Notes under the pieces: model-generated | Told to the model about the DNA's origin: nothing | What the model saw: only the letters and a program-made list of their open reading frames with translations | The model's database searches: none | Translations under genes and position numbers: made by a program | From: Lachnospiraceae bacterium | GTDB taxonomy: Bacteria > Bacillota > Clostridia > Lachnospirales > Lachnospiraceae | Length of the DNA: 64,000 bases | Direction of reading: 5' to 3' | Assembly (NCBI GenBank): GCA_017553505.1 | Contig: JAFZLD010000025.1 | Span: 1 to 64,000, forward strand | In this document: piece after piece, positions 1 through 7,266 of the stretch | Layout of the letters: the number at the start of each line of letters is the position of its first letter | How positions within the stretch are numbered: position 1 is the stretch's first letter

Positions 1-98
1 ACGTAAGACCCCTTGAAGACGACGAGGTAGATAGGGCCAAGGTGTAAGTACAGTAATGTACTCAGCTGATGGTTACTAATAGGTCGAGAGCTTCACTT
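1..98 (+). rRNA. 23S ribosomal RNA, 3' end (partial)
   Basis: The first ~98 bases match the conserved 3' end of bacterial 23S rRNA, including the block around GACGACGAGGTAGATAGGG and the terminal TACTAATAGGTCGAG segment. The 5' part lies before the window. The exact 3' end is estimated from the usual family ending. No complete 5S gene follows before the terminator at 212. Confidence 0.93.
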
Positions 99-149
99 GA
101 AGGTGAAAGTTATCCTAGGATTGAAAGTTCTTCTGTTTTGTATTAGGTA

Positions 150-195
150 GTCAAGGTGCATATAGCCAATTTCACAAAAGCGGGTAACCGCCATG
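150..195 (+). pseudogene. possible 5S rRNA remnant
   Basis: Where a 5S gene is expected after 23S, only about 114 bases separate the 23S end from the terminator. Within them, GGTGCATATAGCC (155-167) weakly resembles a 5S 5' end and GGGTAACCGCC (182-192) resembles a 5S 3' end. The conserved middle is absent. This could be an internally deleted 5S or chance resemblance. Confidence 0.25.
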
Positions 196-211
196 TTTGT
201 TTCTTTTTTGT

Positions 212-235
212 AAGACGCGAAAGCGTCTTTTTTTT
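212..235 (+). terminator. rho-independent terminator of the rRNA operon
   Basis: Stem AAGACGC (212-218), GAAA tetraloop and GCGTCTT (223-229) are followed by a run of T. It closes the rRNA transcript. Confidence 0.9.
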
Positions 236-394
236 ATTGGGAATCACTAATTGGTACTTTCAATTAGTATTAAAAAGTCGAAACCTTTAAATTTTAGGTT
301 AATTTTGATTTCTTACAATAATTCTATCGGAGCCTGACACTGTGGCTTGTTATGGAAATTAACCAAAAATTATCTACAAAATTCAGAATATTGT

Positions 395-422
395 TTGATT
401 TTTAGATACAATATGGTATAAT
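395..422 (+). promoter_or_regulatory. sigma-A type promoter of cheV
   Basis: TTGATT (395-400) and TATAAT (417-422) are separated by 16 bp. The -10 is perfect, and transcription would start about 45 bases before the cheV start codon. Confidence 0.6.
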
Positions 423-475
423 TTTCTTATATTTGAAAAGTAAAAATGTGCCCATGCACAGATAGGAGATATTGG

Positions 476-1375
476 ATGGATACTAAGATTCTTTTGGAGA
501 ACGGCACTAATGAATTGGAAGTTCTTGAATTTGTTCTTGATGATCATTCCTATGGTATCAACGTAGCCAAGATTAGAGAGATTATTCCCTACGCAGAGGT
601 TACTCCCGTACCTAATGCTCATCCCAGTATCGAAGGTATATTTATGCCGCGTGATACGATGATTACCGCAATCGATTTAAAGAATTGCTTACAGAGAGGT
701 AAATCTGAACCCGGCGGACTTTTCATCGTTACCAATTTCAATAAACTTGATATTGCATTCCATGTAGATCAGGTTCTTGGTATTCACAGAGTTTCATGGG
801 CAGATATTATTAAACCCGGCACTACAATTTCTACAACAGAAGAAGGCGTATCTACCGGTATCATAAAGATGAACGAAAAGCTTATAATCATTCTTGATTT
901 CGAGAAGATTGTAGCAGATATTAATCCCGAAACCGGTCTTAAGATGTCCGATATTGATGCAATCGGTGCAAGACCTCGTAACTCAATTCCGATTCTTATC
1001 GCAGAAGACTCTGTTCTTCTTAACAAGCTTATTGTTGATTCACTTAAGAAGGCAGGTTACGAGAACCTTATTCATACCGAGAACGGTCAGGAAGCTTACG
1101 ACGTTATCACAGACTGTAAGGCAAAAGGCACACTTAAAGAGCATGTACAGTGTATTGTAACCGATATTGAAATGCCTTTGATGGACGGTCACAGACTTAC
1201 AAAGCTTGTTAAGTCCGATGACGCTACCAAGGATATCCCGATAGTTATTTTCTCATCACTTGTTAATGAGGAAATGAGACGTAAGGGTGAGGCACTCGGT
1301 GCAGATGCTCAGTTGTCCAAGCCCGAAATCGGCAAGCTTGTTCAGATTATCGACGGACTCGTACTTAACAAATAA
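476..1375 (+). CDS. cheV: chemotaxis coupling protein CheV (CheW-REC)
   Basis: CheV links chemoreceptors to the CheA kinase and, through its receiver domain, takes part in adaptation. The 299-residue product has an N-terminal CheW-like domain (about 12-160) and a C-terminal response-regulator receiver domain (about 170-297). The receiver shows the acidic pocket in AEDS (about 174), phosphoacceptor Asp230 in TDIEMP and the conserved Lys282 in SKPE. An in-frame ATG lies upstream at 446, but AGGAG at 464-468 sits correctly before the ATG at 476, so I chose the latter. A strong promoter precedes it and a terminator follows, so it is probably monocistronic. No other chemotaxis or flagellar gene is in the window. 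Confidence 0.93.
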   Translation: MDTKILLENGTNELEVLEFVLDDHSYGINVAKIREIIPYAEVTPVPNAHPSIEGIFMPRDTMITAIDLKNCLQRGKSEPGGLFIVTNFNKLDIAFHVDQVLGIHRVSWADIIKPGTTISTTEEGVSTGIIKMNEKLIIILDFEKIVADINPETGLKMSDIDAIGARPRNSIPILIAEDSVLLNKLIVDSLKKAGYENLIHTENGQEAYDVITDCKAKGTLKEHVQCIVTDIEMPLMDGHRLTKLVKSDDATKDIPIVIFSSLVNEEMRRKGEALGADAQLSKPEIGKLVQIIDGLVLNK

Positions 1376-1387
1376 CAAAGTCCTTAA

Positions 1388-1416
1388 AAGGGCCGTGATT
1401 AACGGCCCTTTATTTA
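1388..1416 (+). terminator. terminator after cheV
   Basis: AAGGGCCGT (1388-1396) pairs with ACGGCCCTT (1402-1410) and is followed by a T-rich tail. Confidence 0.85.
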
Positions 1417-1439
1417 TGTAAGAAAATAGTGAGGTACAT

Positions 1440-2018
1440 ATGAATTTAGATGGGTATGATATGGTATTAATCGGCATAGGAGAAGAGTTTGAAGAAGCCC
1501 CCGATGCACTTGAAGCTTACAATAAGCTTTCAAAAGATCTGGAGGGGAAGAACTACTTCATAGTTTCCCTATGTATGGATGATGTAATTTACAAAAGCAA
1601 CTTGAATCAGGACAGAATAGTTACACCTCTCGGAGGCCGTAGAAAGAAACAGTGCCCCGACGCTTGTGAAAACGCTCTTTACGATTTGGACGTCGACAAA
1701 TGCCCTATTTGTGGCAAGGAACTGATATATAACAATATTCTTGCGGAGAATTATATAGAACAGGGTTATCTTCCTATGTGGGAGAAACATAAACTCTGGC
1801 TTACGGGAACGCTTAACAAGGCTCTGTACATAATGGAACTCGGTGTTTCCATGAGACTTCCGCAAGTGGTAAGATGGCCGTTTGAGAGAGTTGCATTGCT
1901 TAACAACAAGGCTTTCTTTTTACGAGTTAACGGAAAGCTTCCTCAGATTAATGCAGAACTTAAGGAAAAAGGAAAAGGTATCGGAGAAAATTCCGTAAAG
2001 TGGCTTATTGAGAATTAA
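1440..2018 (+). CDS. SIR2-like NAD-fold protein with zinc ribbon
   Basis: This is a 192-residue protein that I recognise only by general layout. The opening hydrophobic strand VLIGIG could be the start of a Rossmann-type fold. A CPDAC...CPICG stretch (about 79-101) supplies four cysteines in a zinc-ribbon arrangement. A later segment, MELGVSMRLPQVVRWPFE (about 136-153), resembles the small-domain exit of sirtuins, where a GxS...P pattern contacts NAD. Unlike true sirtuins it lacks a clear N-terminal GAG...S.GI motif, so deacylase activity is uncertain. GAGGT at 1431-1435 supports the ATG at 1440. It follows the cheV terminator, and the next gene has its own promoter-like site. It could instead be a structural zinc protein. 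Confidence 0.5.
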   Translation: MNLDGYDMVLIGIGEEFEEAPDALEAYNKLSKDLEGKNYFIVSLCMDDVIYKSNLNQDRIVTPLGGRRKKQCPDACENALYDLDVDKCPICGKELIYNNILAENYIEQGYLPMWEKHKLWLTGTLNKALYIMELGVSMRLPQVVRWPFERVALLNNKAFFLRVNGKLPQINAELKEKGKGIGENSVKWLIEN

Positions 2019-2036
2019 ATATGCCTATGATAAGAT
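2008..2036 (+). promoter_or_regulatory. candidate promoter of the acidic repeat protein operon
   Basis: TTGAGA (2008-2013) and TAAGAT (2031-2036) lie 17 bp apart. The -35 overlaps the 3' end of the preceding gene. It would drive the 2090-6778 gene run. Confidence 0.45.
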
Positions 2037-2089
2037 TATATTAACAAGTTAAAGCATTTACGCAATAAATAAATCTTCGGGGGATGTAT

Positions 2090-4735
2090 ATGAATAATGA
2101 GGATTATTTAGACAGCCTGTTGAGAGCGGCGGTTGCGGAAGACAACCCCAATTCCGCCATAAATAAGGTACGTAAAATCGAAAGCGAAATGCCCAAAGAA
2201 CAACCAATAGAGGAAACAACAGAAGCCGCGGATGAGGAATTGTCCGGGGCTATTGATGATTCTTTGACCGAGGAGTATGCAGAAGACATTCCGGCAGATA
2301 TTCCTGTGGATATTCCCGAGAACATAGCTGAGGAAGTTGTTGCTGTGGAAACGCCCGAGGAGCCGATAATCGAAGAACCTATTATAGAAGAGCCGGCAAC
2401 GGTAACAGAAGAAGTTCCGGTAGTGGTTACGGAAGAGATTCCGGTTGAAATACCCGCTGAAACGGTCGCAGAAGTGCCTTCAGAGGTTATGCCCGAAGAA
2501 ATCCCTGCTGAAGTACCCGAAGCCCCTGCAGAGGCTCCTACAGAGGCTGTCACTGATATACCCGCAGATGCTTTGGCTGACATTCCTGCTGATTTATTGG
2601 CAGATATTCCTACCGAGGATATTGCGGAGGTGCCCGCGGAAGATTTAGTCGTTGAACCTGTTGAAGAGATAGCGGCAGAAGCACTTGATATACCTGCAGA
2701 TGTGCTTGATACACCTGTGGAAACTCTTGATGCTCCGGCTGAAGAGATTACTGAAGCGCTTGCAGACCTTCCTGCAGAGGACAATCTTGAAGCCCTCGCA
2801 GACATACCTACAGAAGAAAGCGTTGAAGGAACAGAAGGACTCGATGGACTCGAGGGTCTTGAAAGTCTTGAAGGACTTGGAGATTTAGCTACAGATTTGA
2901 ATCTTGAAGGACTTTCTGATATCGCAGCCGATGTCGGTGCAGAAGTGCCTGCAGACATACCTTCAGATGAATCACTTGACGCACTGGGTGATATTCCCGC
3001 TGATTTGCTTGCAGATTTTCCGACAGAGGAAATTTCCGAAACACCTGCCGAGGAAGGCACTACTACGGAGGAAATTGCAACAGAAGAACCTATAGATATA
3101 CTCGGCGAAGCTCTTCCCGAGGAACCTGCTGCAGAGACTGAAGCCACTGAGCCGACCGATGAAGCCACAGGCGACATAGATTCTCTTTTAAGCAGCGACT
3201 TTGCGGGTGAAGTGGATATCGCCGACGTTAGTTCGCTTCTTGAAAGCGCAGAGGAATTTGCGGCCAAAGAAGCCGAAAGCACACAGAATCTTACGGATGA
3301 AAGCTCCGAAGCTCTCGATATGTCCGGCGAAGATATAGAGAAAATGTTAAGTGAAGCCGCTGACGTAAGTATCGACGAAGGTGCTCAGGAAGGCGAGATT
3401 GCGGTTGATCTTGATGACATAGCCTCCATGGAAGGCGAGCTTGGCATATATGACAAGAATGATATAACAGAAGGCCTTTCCGATGCGGAACTGGGTGGTG
3501 ACGGCGGAGAACTTGCCGAGATTTCAAGCCTCCTTGCCGCTATAGACAATAACGACGCAGGCGGATCCGACGATATGCTCGAGATGCTCAATGAAGCAGT
3601 CTCCAAGCAGGAAGCCGAGGACGAAGCAGCAGCTAAAGCCAAGGCAGAAGCCAGAGCAGAAGCGGAAGCTGCCGCAAGAGCCGAAGAAGCTTTAAACGGC
3701 GACAAAAAGTCCAAGAAAAAAGGCCTGTTCTCATTCCTTAAGAAAAAGGACAAAGAAGAAGCTCCCGCAGACCCCAACAAAAAGAAATCAAAATTCCAAA
3801 AGCTTCTTGATTTCTTAACTGCCGAGGACGAAGAAGAGGAAGCTCTTATTAAGCCTGTGGATGCGGCCGAAGGCGAAGCCGCAACCGGCGAGAACAAAGA
3901 AATCCTTGAAGAAATCGACAAAGAAGGCGACGACTCCAAGGGCAAGAAGAAGAAAAAGAAGAAAAAAGGCAAAAAAGGTAAAGACGAGGAAGGCGGAGAA
4001 GACAAGGGCGAAGGCGACGAAGACTCCGAAGAAGGTGGCGACAAGAAAGGCAAGAAAAAGAAAAAGCCTCCGAAAGAGAAGAAAGAGCGCAAGCCTCTCG
4101 AACTTGACATTGATACCGGCAAGCCTCTTTCCAAGCGTAATATTAAACTTGTGGCTGTACTTGCGGCAACGCTTCTTCTCGCTATAATTCTTGTATGTAC
4201 TTTAATTCCTAAGGTTATCGTTAACTCTACGGCCAGAAAAGCCTACTACAGAGGTGATTACGAGACCACATACAATTCTTTCTTTGGTGAAAAGAAGTTA
4301 AGCGACAGCGATGCGATTATATTCAAACGTTCCGAAATAGTGCTTAAGATGCTTCATAAGTATGACGCATTCAAGACATATTCAAAGATTGATATGCAGG
4401 CTGAGGCTCTCGATCAGTTGCTTCAGGCAGTTAACAATTACGAGCCATGGCTTATAGCGGCCGAAAGCTGCGGAGCCGCAGACGAGTTCAAGGAAGCTTA
4501 CAGTAAGTGTCTGGGTGCGCTCATAAGCAATTACGGACTTACCGAAGAAGCAGCCAAAGCAATTAATGCTTTGCCTACAGATCAGGAATATTCACTTATG
4601 GTGCATTCAATCGTCACGGGAACCGAGTACATCGATCCCACGGCACCGCTTCCGGCACCTTTTGTGGAACCTGAAAGCACCGTCATAGACGACAGCGACG
4701 GCGAAGGCGATATTTTGGACGAAGAAGGAAATTAA
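2090..4735 (+). CDS. large acidic Pro/Ala/Glu-repeat, single-pass membrane protein
   Basis: I do not recognise a named family for this 881-residue protein. After a short N-terminal segment (1-35) comes a long low-complexity acidic region (about 35-330) built from variants of an octapeptide such as ADIPADLL. Two serine/leucine-rich helical patches containing D-x-S-S-L-L follow (about 360-490), then a charged Ala/Glu/Lys helix and a lysine-rich tract (about 610-675). A single membrane segment (about 685-708) leads to a predicted extracytoplasmic domain of ~170 residues with TPR-like helices. Topology is probably N-in, so most of the protein would be a disordered cytoplasmic arm. GGGGG at 2079-2083 favours ATG 2090 over ATG 2084. 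Its stop codon abuts the hisH start. Confidence 0.75.
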   Translation: MNNEDYLDSLLRAAVAEDNPNSAINKVRKIESEMPKEQPIEETTEAADEELSGAIDDSLTEEYAEDIPADIPVDIPENIAEEVVAVETPEEPIIEEPIIEEPATVTEEVPVVVTEEIPVEIPAETVAEVPSEVMPEEIPAEVPEAPAEAPTEAVTDIPADALADIPADLLADIPTEDIAEVPAEDLVVEPVEEIAAEALDIPADVLDTPVETLDAPAEEITEALADLPAEDNLEALADIPTEESVEGTEGLDGLEGLESLEGLGDLATDLNLEGLSDIAADVGAEVPADIPSDESLDALGDIPADLLADFPTEEISETPAEEGTTTEEIATEEPIDILGEALPEEPAAETEATEPTDEATGDIDSLLSSDFAGEVDIADVSSLLESAEEFAAKEAESTQNLTDESSEALDMSGEDIEKMLSEAADVSIDEGAQEGEIAVDLDDIASMEGELGIYDKNDITEGLSDAELGGDGGELAEISSLLAAIDNNDAGGSDDMLEMLNEAVSKQEAEDEAAAKAKAEARAEAEAAARAEEALNGDKKSKKKGLFSFLKKKDKEEAPADPNKKKSKFQKLLDFLTAEDEEEEALIKPVDAAEGEAATGENKEILEEIDKEGDDSKGKKKKKKKKGKKGKDEEGGEDKGEGDEDSEEGGDKKGKKKKKPPKEKKERKPLELDIDTGKPLSKRNIKLVAVLAATLLLAIILVCTLIPKVIVNSTARKAYYRGDYETTYNSFFGEKKLSDSDAIIFKRSEIVLKMLHKYDAFKTYSKIDMQAEALDQLLQAVNNYEPWLIAAESCGAADEFKEAYSKCLGALISNYGLTEEAAKAINALPTDQEYSLMVHSIVTGTEYIDPTAPLPAPFVEPESTVIDDSDGEGDILDEEGN
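2280..3060 (+). repeat. in-gene degenerate octapeptide-coding repeats
   Basis: This stretch encodes repeated variants of (A/E)DIPA(D/E)(L/A)LA and EEPIIEEP. The DNA copies differ, so the repetition is kept mainly at protein level. The strong codon bias also leaves long open frames on the minus strand that are not genes. Confidence 0.75.
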
Positions 4736-5341
4736 ATGATAGCTATTATTGATTATGATGCGGGGAATATCATGAGCGTCGTGAAGGCGTTTCAGTATCT
4801 TAAGGAGGACGTGATTCTCACAAGAGACAGAGACGAGCTTTTAAAAGCTGACAAGCTTGTGCTTCCCGGGGTAGGGTGTTTTAAGGACGCAGTTGACAAT
4901 TTAAGAAAGTATGGCCTCGAGTCGGTCATTAAGGAGTGTGTTGCCGCAGGTAAGCCTTTCTTAGGTATATGCCTTGGTATGCAGCTTCTTTTTGAAGAAA
5001 GCGAAGAGAGCCCGGGAGTTAAGGGACTTGGCTTACTTCCCGGCAGATGTATTAAGATTCCGGAGGATAAAGGCTTAAAGGTTCCGCAGATAGGCTGGAA
5101 CTCCCTTGAGTTCCCGAATAAATCAAGACTCTTGGCAGGTCTTCCCGAAGGCGCTTTTGTATACTTCGTCCATTCATACTATATCTCGGCCAAAGAACCG
5201 ACTGATGTCTCCGCCACGACTGAGTACGGGGTAACCGTTCACGCAGCGTGCGAGAGAGACAACATTTTCGGATGCCAGTTCCATCCCGAGACGAGCTCGG
5301 ATGTGGGATTAAAGATACTTAAGAATTTTGCGGAGTTATAG
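4736..5341 (+). CDS. hisH: imidazole glycerol phosphate synthase, glutaminase subunit HisH
   Basis: HisH hydrolyses glutamine and channels ammonia to HisF for the fifth step of histidine synthesis, which also yields AICAR for purines. The 201-residue product is a class I glutamine amidotransferase with nucleophile Cys79 in GICLGMQ and the His183/Glu185 pair in FHPE, so the triad is complete. Length is normal for the family. The ATG starts one base after the preceding stop codon, which suggests translational coupling to the acidic repeat protein. hisF follows directly. No other his gene is present in the window. Confidence 0.95.
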   Translation: MIAIIDYDAGNIMSVVKAFQYLKEDVILTRDRDELLKADKLVLPGVGCFKDAVDNLRKYGLESVIKECVAAGKPFLGICLGMQLLFEESEESPGVKGLGLLPGRCIKIPEDKGLKVPQIGWNSLEFPNKSRLLAGLPEGAFVYFVHSYYISAKEPTDVSATTEYGVTVHAACERDNIFGCQFHPETSSDVGLKILKNFAEL

Positions 5342-5342
5342 T

Positions 5343-6113
5343 ATGTATACGAAGAGAATTATTCCTTGCCTTGATGTTAACAACGGACGAGTTGTCAAAG
5401 GCGTTAATTTTGTGAACTTGATAGATGCGGGCGACCCTGTAGAGCAGGCGGTTCTTTACGATCGTGAAGGTGCCGACGAGTTGGTGTTCCTAGATATTAC
5501 CGCATCAAGCGATAAGAGAGATACCGTGGTGGATATGGTAGAGAGAGTGGCGGAGAAGCTTTTCATTCCTTTTACCGTAGGCGGCGGTATCAGAACGGTA
5601 GACGATTTTAAAAAGATATTAAGAGCCGGAGCCGATAAGGTTGCGGTCAATTCTGCCGCGATTATGCACCCCGAGCTTATTTCCGAAGCTGCACTTAAGT
5701 TCGGAAGCCAATGCGTTGTAGTGGCAATCGATGCCAAGAGACGTGCCGACGGTTCCGGCTGGAACATATACAAAAACGGCGGAAGAGTCGACATGGGTAT
5801 AGATGCGATTGAGTGGGCGATTAAAGCTTATAATCTCGGTGCGGGCGAGATTCTTCTTACCAGCATGGACAGAGACGGTACCAAGAACGGCTTTGATAAT
5901 GAGCTTACAAGACTTGTGTCCGATTCGGTAAAGATTCCGGTAATTGCTTCGGGCGGAGCAGGATCCAAGAAGGACTTCTATGATACATTTACCGATGGTC
6001 ATGCAGACGCCGCACTTGCAGCTAGCCTGTTCCACTTCAAAGAACTTGCAATAGAAGATTTGAAGACATATTTAAGTGACATGGGAATCTCGGTAAGGAG
6101 GAAGCTTTCATGA
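5343..6113 (+). CDS. hisF: imidazole glycerol phosphate synthase, cyclase subunit HisF
   Basis: HisF condenses PRFAR with ammonia from HisH to give imidazole glycerol phosphate and AICAR. The 256-residue TIM barrel has catalytic Asp11 (IPCLDV) and Asp130 (VVAIDAK), and the two phosphate-binding half-barrel motifs GGGI and ASGGAG are visible. A TTG at 5328 is also in frame, but CGGAG at 5331-5335 lies seven bases before the ATG at 5343, which also gives the normal N-terminus. It overlaps ung by four bases (ATGA), so hisH-hisF-ung are probably co-translated. Confidence 0.95.
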   Translation: MYTKRIIPCLDVNNGRVVKGVNFVNLIDAGDPVEQAVLYDREGADELVFLDITASSDKRDTVVDMVERVAEKLFIPFTVGGGIRTVDDFKKILRAGADKVAVNSAAIMHPELISEAALKFGSQCVVVAIDAKRRADGSGWNIYKNGGRVDMGIDAIEWAIKAYNLGAGEILLTSMDRDGTKNGFDNELTRLVSDSVKIPVIASGGAGSKKDFYDTFTDGHADAALAASLFHFKELAIEDLKTYLSDMGISVRRKLS

Positions 6114-6778
6114 TAGAGAATGAATGGCTCCCTTATCTTAAGCCTGAGTTTGCCAAGCCTTATTACAAGACACTTTACGAATTTGTGAAAGACGAATATA
6201 CGAATCACGTTATTTTTCCGCCTTCCGACAAGATTTTCTCGGCACTTGAACATACTTCGGTTAAGGATGTTAAGGTGGTAATAATCGGGCAGGATCCGTA
6301 TCATGAACCGGGGCAGGCACACGGAATGAGTTTCTCGGTACTTCCCGGAGTCAAGACACCGCCTTCGCTTCAGAATATGTACAAGGAGCTTAATACAGAA
6401 CTGGGCTGCTATATACCCAATAACGGATATCTGATTAAATGGGCTGACCAGGGGGTGCTTCTTTTGAACGCCGTATTGACCGTGAGAAGCGGTGCGGCCA
6501 ACTCTCATAAGGGAAAGGGCTGGGAACAGTTCACAGACGCCGTAATAAGGGCCGTAAACGCCCAGGACAGGCCGGTAGTGTATCTTTTATGGGGTTCGAA
6601 CGCAAGAGCCAAGAAAGCGCTCATAAATAATCCCAAGCACCTGGTGCTTGAAACGGTTCATCCGAGTCCGCTTTCTGCTTATAACGGTTTCTTTGGCTGC
6701 GGACACTTTAAAAAGGCCAATGAATTTCTGGAGAGTCACGGAATAGCACCGATAGACTGGCAGATAGAGAATATTTAG
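6110..6778 (+). CDS. ung: uracil-DNA glycosylase (family 1)
   Basis: The enzyme removes uracil from DNA at the start of base-excision repair. The 222-residue protein contains the water-activating motif [13 protein letters not shown] with Asp62 and the minor-groove motif HPSPLSAY with His184, both diagnostic of family 1 UDG. Length is normal. The start overlaps the hisF stop by four bases. A strong bidirectional terminator follows. Confidence 0.96.
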   Translation: MIENEWLPYLKPEFAKPYYKTLYEFVKDEYTNHVIFPPSDKIFSALEHTSVKDVKVVIIGQDPYHEPGQAHGMSFSVLPGVKTPPSLQNMYKELNTELGCYIPNNGYLIKWADQGVLLLNAVLTVRSGAANSHKGKGWEQFTDAVIRAVNAQDRPVVYLLWGSNARAKKALINNPKHLVLETVHPSPLSAYNGFFGCGHFKKANEFLESHGIAPIDWQIENI

Positions 6779-6784
6779 GTAACA

Positions 6785-6815
6785 AAAAAGCTTATGCGTA
6801 ATGCATAAGCTTTTT
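6785..6815. terminator. bidirectional terminator between ung and tRNA-Leu
   Basis: AAAAAGCTTATGC (6785-6797) pairs perfectly with GCATAAGCTTTTT (6803-6815) around a 5-base loop. A-run and T-run flanks let it serve ung on the plus strand and tRNA-Leu on the minus strand. Confidence 0.9.
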
Positions 6816-6819
6816 ATTA

Positions 6820-6902
6820 TGCCGGCGATGGGACTTGAACCCATACGTTGTTGCCAACAACAGATTTTGAGTCTGCCTCGTCTGCCATTCCGACACGCCG
6901 GC
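6820..6902 (-). tRNA. tRNA-Leu (anticodon CAA)
   Basis: On the minus strand the acceptor stem GCCGGCG pairs with CGCCGGC. The anticodon loop CTCAAAA gives CAA, which reads the UUG leucine codon. A long variable arm (TTGTTG-GCAA-CAAC) is typical of class II tRNAs, and GGTTCAAGTCC forms the T-loop region. The discriminator is A. CCA is not encoded and must be added after transcription. Confidence 0.93.
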
Positions 6903-6920
6903 GTCTTCGCGACAAAAAGA

Positions 6921-6949
6921 ATATTACCATAAACAGGCACTTGTTGCAA
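6921..6949 (-). promoter_or_regulatory. promoter of tRNA-Leu
   Basis: Reading the minus strand, TTGCAA (6944-6949) and TAATAT (6921-6926) are 17 bp apart. Transcription would start about 10 bases before the tRNA 5' end. Confidence 0.6.
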
Positions 6950-7104
6950 GTATTTATTACACATAAATTGAGACGGTTTGTTAACGCTTTTTTAAGGGAA
7001 ATGTGTAGAATGATTGACATAGGATATAACAATTTGTTGTAAGTCAATAATAAAATGTTATAAGAAAATTCTGAAAAATCAACGTTGTAAGTGGTTTTAC
7101 ATAC

Positions 7105-7147
7105 ACTATAACAATTATAGTAGCTTGCCTATAAGTATAGATTATAG
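7105..7147 (+). promoter_or_regulatory. candidate LysR-type binding sites upstream of MATE gene
   Basis: ACTATAA-CAA-TTATAGT (7105-7121) is a perfect inverted repeat that fits the LysR T-N11-A pattern. A second, looser inverted repeat pairs CTATAA (7129-7134) with TTATAG (7142-7147). Both lie upstream of the -35 at 7167. The neighbouring LysR gene is the natural candidate regulator. Confidence 0.4.
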
Positions 7148-7166
7148 CAAGATGTATATGTCTAAT

Positions 7167-7195
7167 TTGCTTTTACCGTAATAAGACCATAAAAT
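7167..7195 (+). promoter_or_regulatory. promoter of the MATE-lysR pair
   Basis: TTGCTT (7167-7172) and TAAAAT (7190-7195) are 17 bp apart. The predicted transcription start is near 7202, immediately before a leader hairpin. Confidence 0.5.
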
Positions 7196-7206
7196 ACTAC
7201 CATACA

Positions 7207-7232
7207 AAGCCTGTTACGCAGGCTTGTTGTTT
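7207..7232 (+). terminator. leader hairpin with T-rich tail before the MATE gene
   Basis: AAGCCTG (7207-7213) pairs with CAGGCTT (7219-7225) and is followed by GTTGTTTTT. Lying inside the predicted 5' leader, it could be a weak attenuator, or a terminator if an upstream transcript exists. Confidence 0.4.
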
Positions 7233-7266
7233 TTATCAGGATAAAAGGTTTCTTCAGAGGGGATTT

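Larger units (their letters stand above)
6950..7266 (+). other. AT-rich intergenic region upstream of the MATE gene
   Basis: The gap holds no credible gene; short open frames here are shadows of AT-rich DNA. It contains the inverted repeats, promoter and leader hairpin listed separately. The first ~150 bases show nothing I can name. Confidence 0.6.

Noticed and set aside
2280-3060. CRISPR-like or tandem DNA repeat
   Set aside because: The units vary at DNA level, have no constant spacer length and keep an open reading frame; the repetition is protein-coding.
2104-4134. Long open frames on the minus strand opposite the acidic repeat protein
   Set aside because: They encode Ser/Ala/Gly-rich low-complexity chains that mirror the Glu/Ala/Pro codon bias of the plus strand, with no ribosome site or domain.
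5619-6508. Minus-strand open frames over hisF and ung
   Set aside because: These are shadows of two conserved genes with complete catalytic motifs on the plus strand.
6817-7047. Open frames crossing the tRNA-Leu gene
   Set aside because: They run through a well-formed tRNA and its promoter; the translations show no family likeness.
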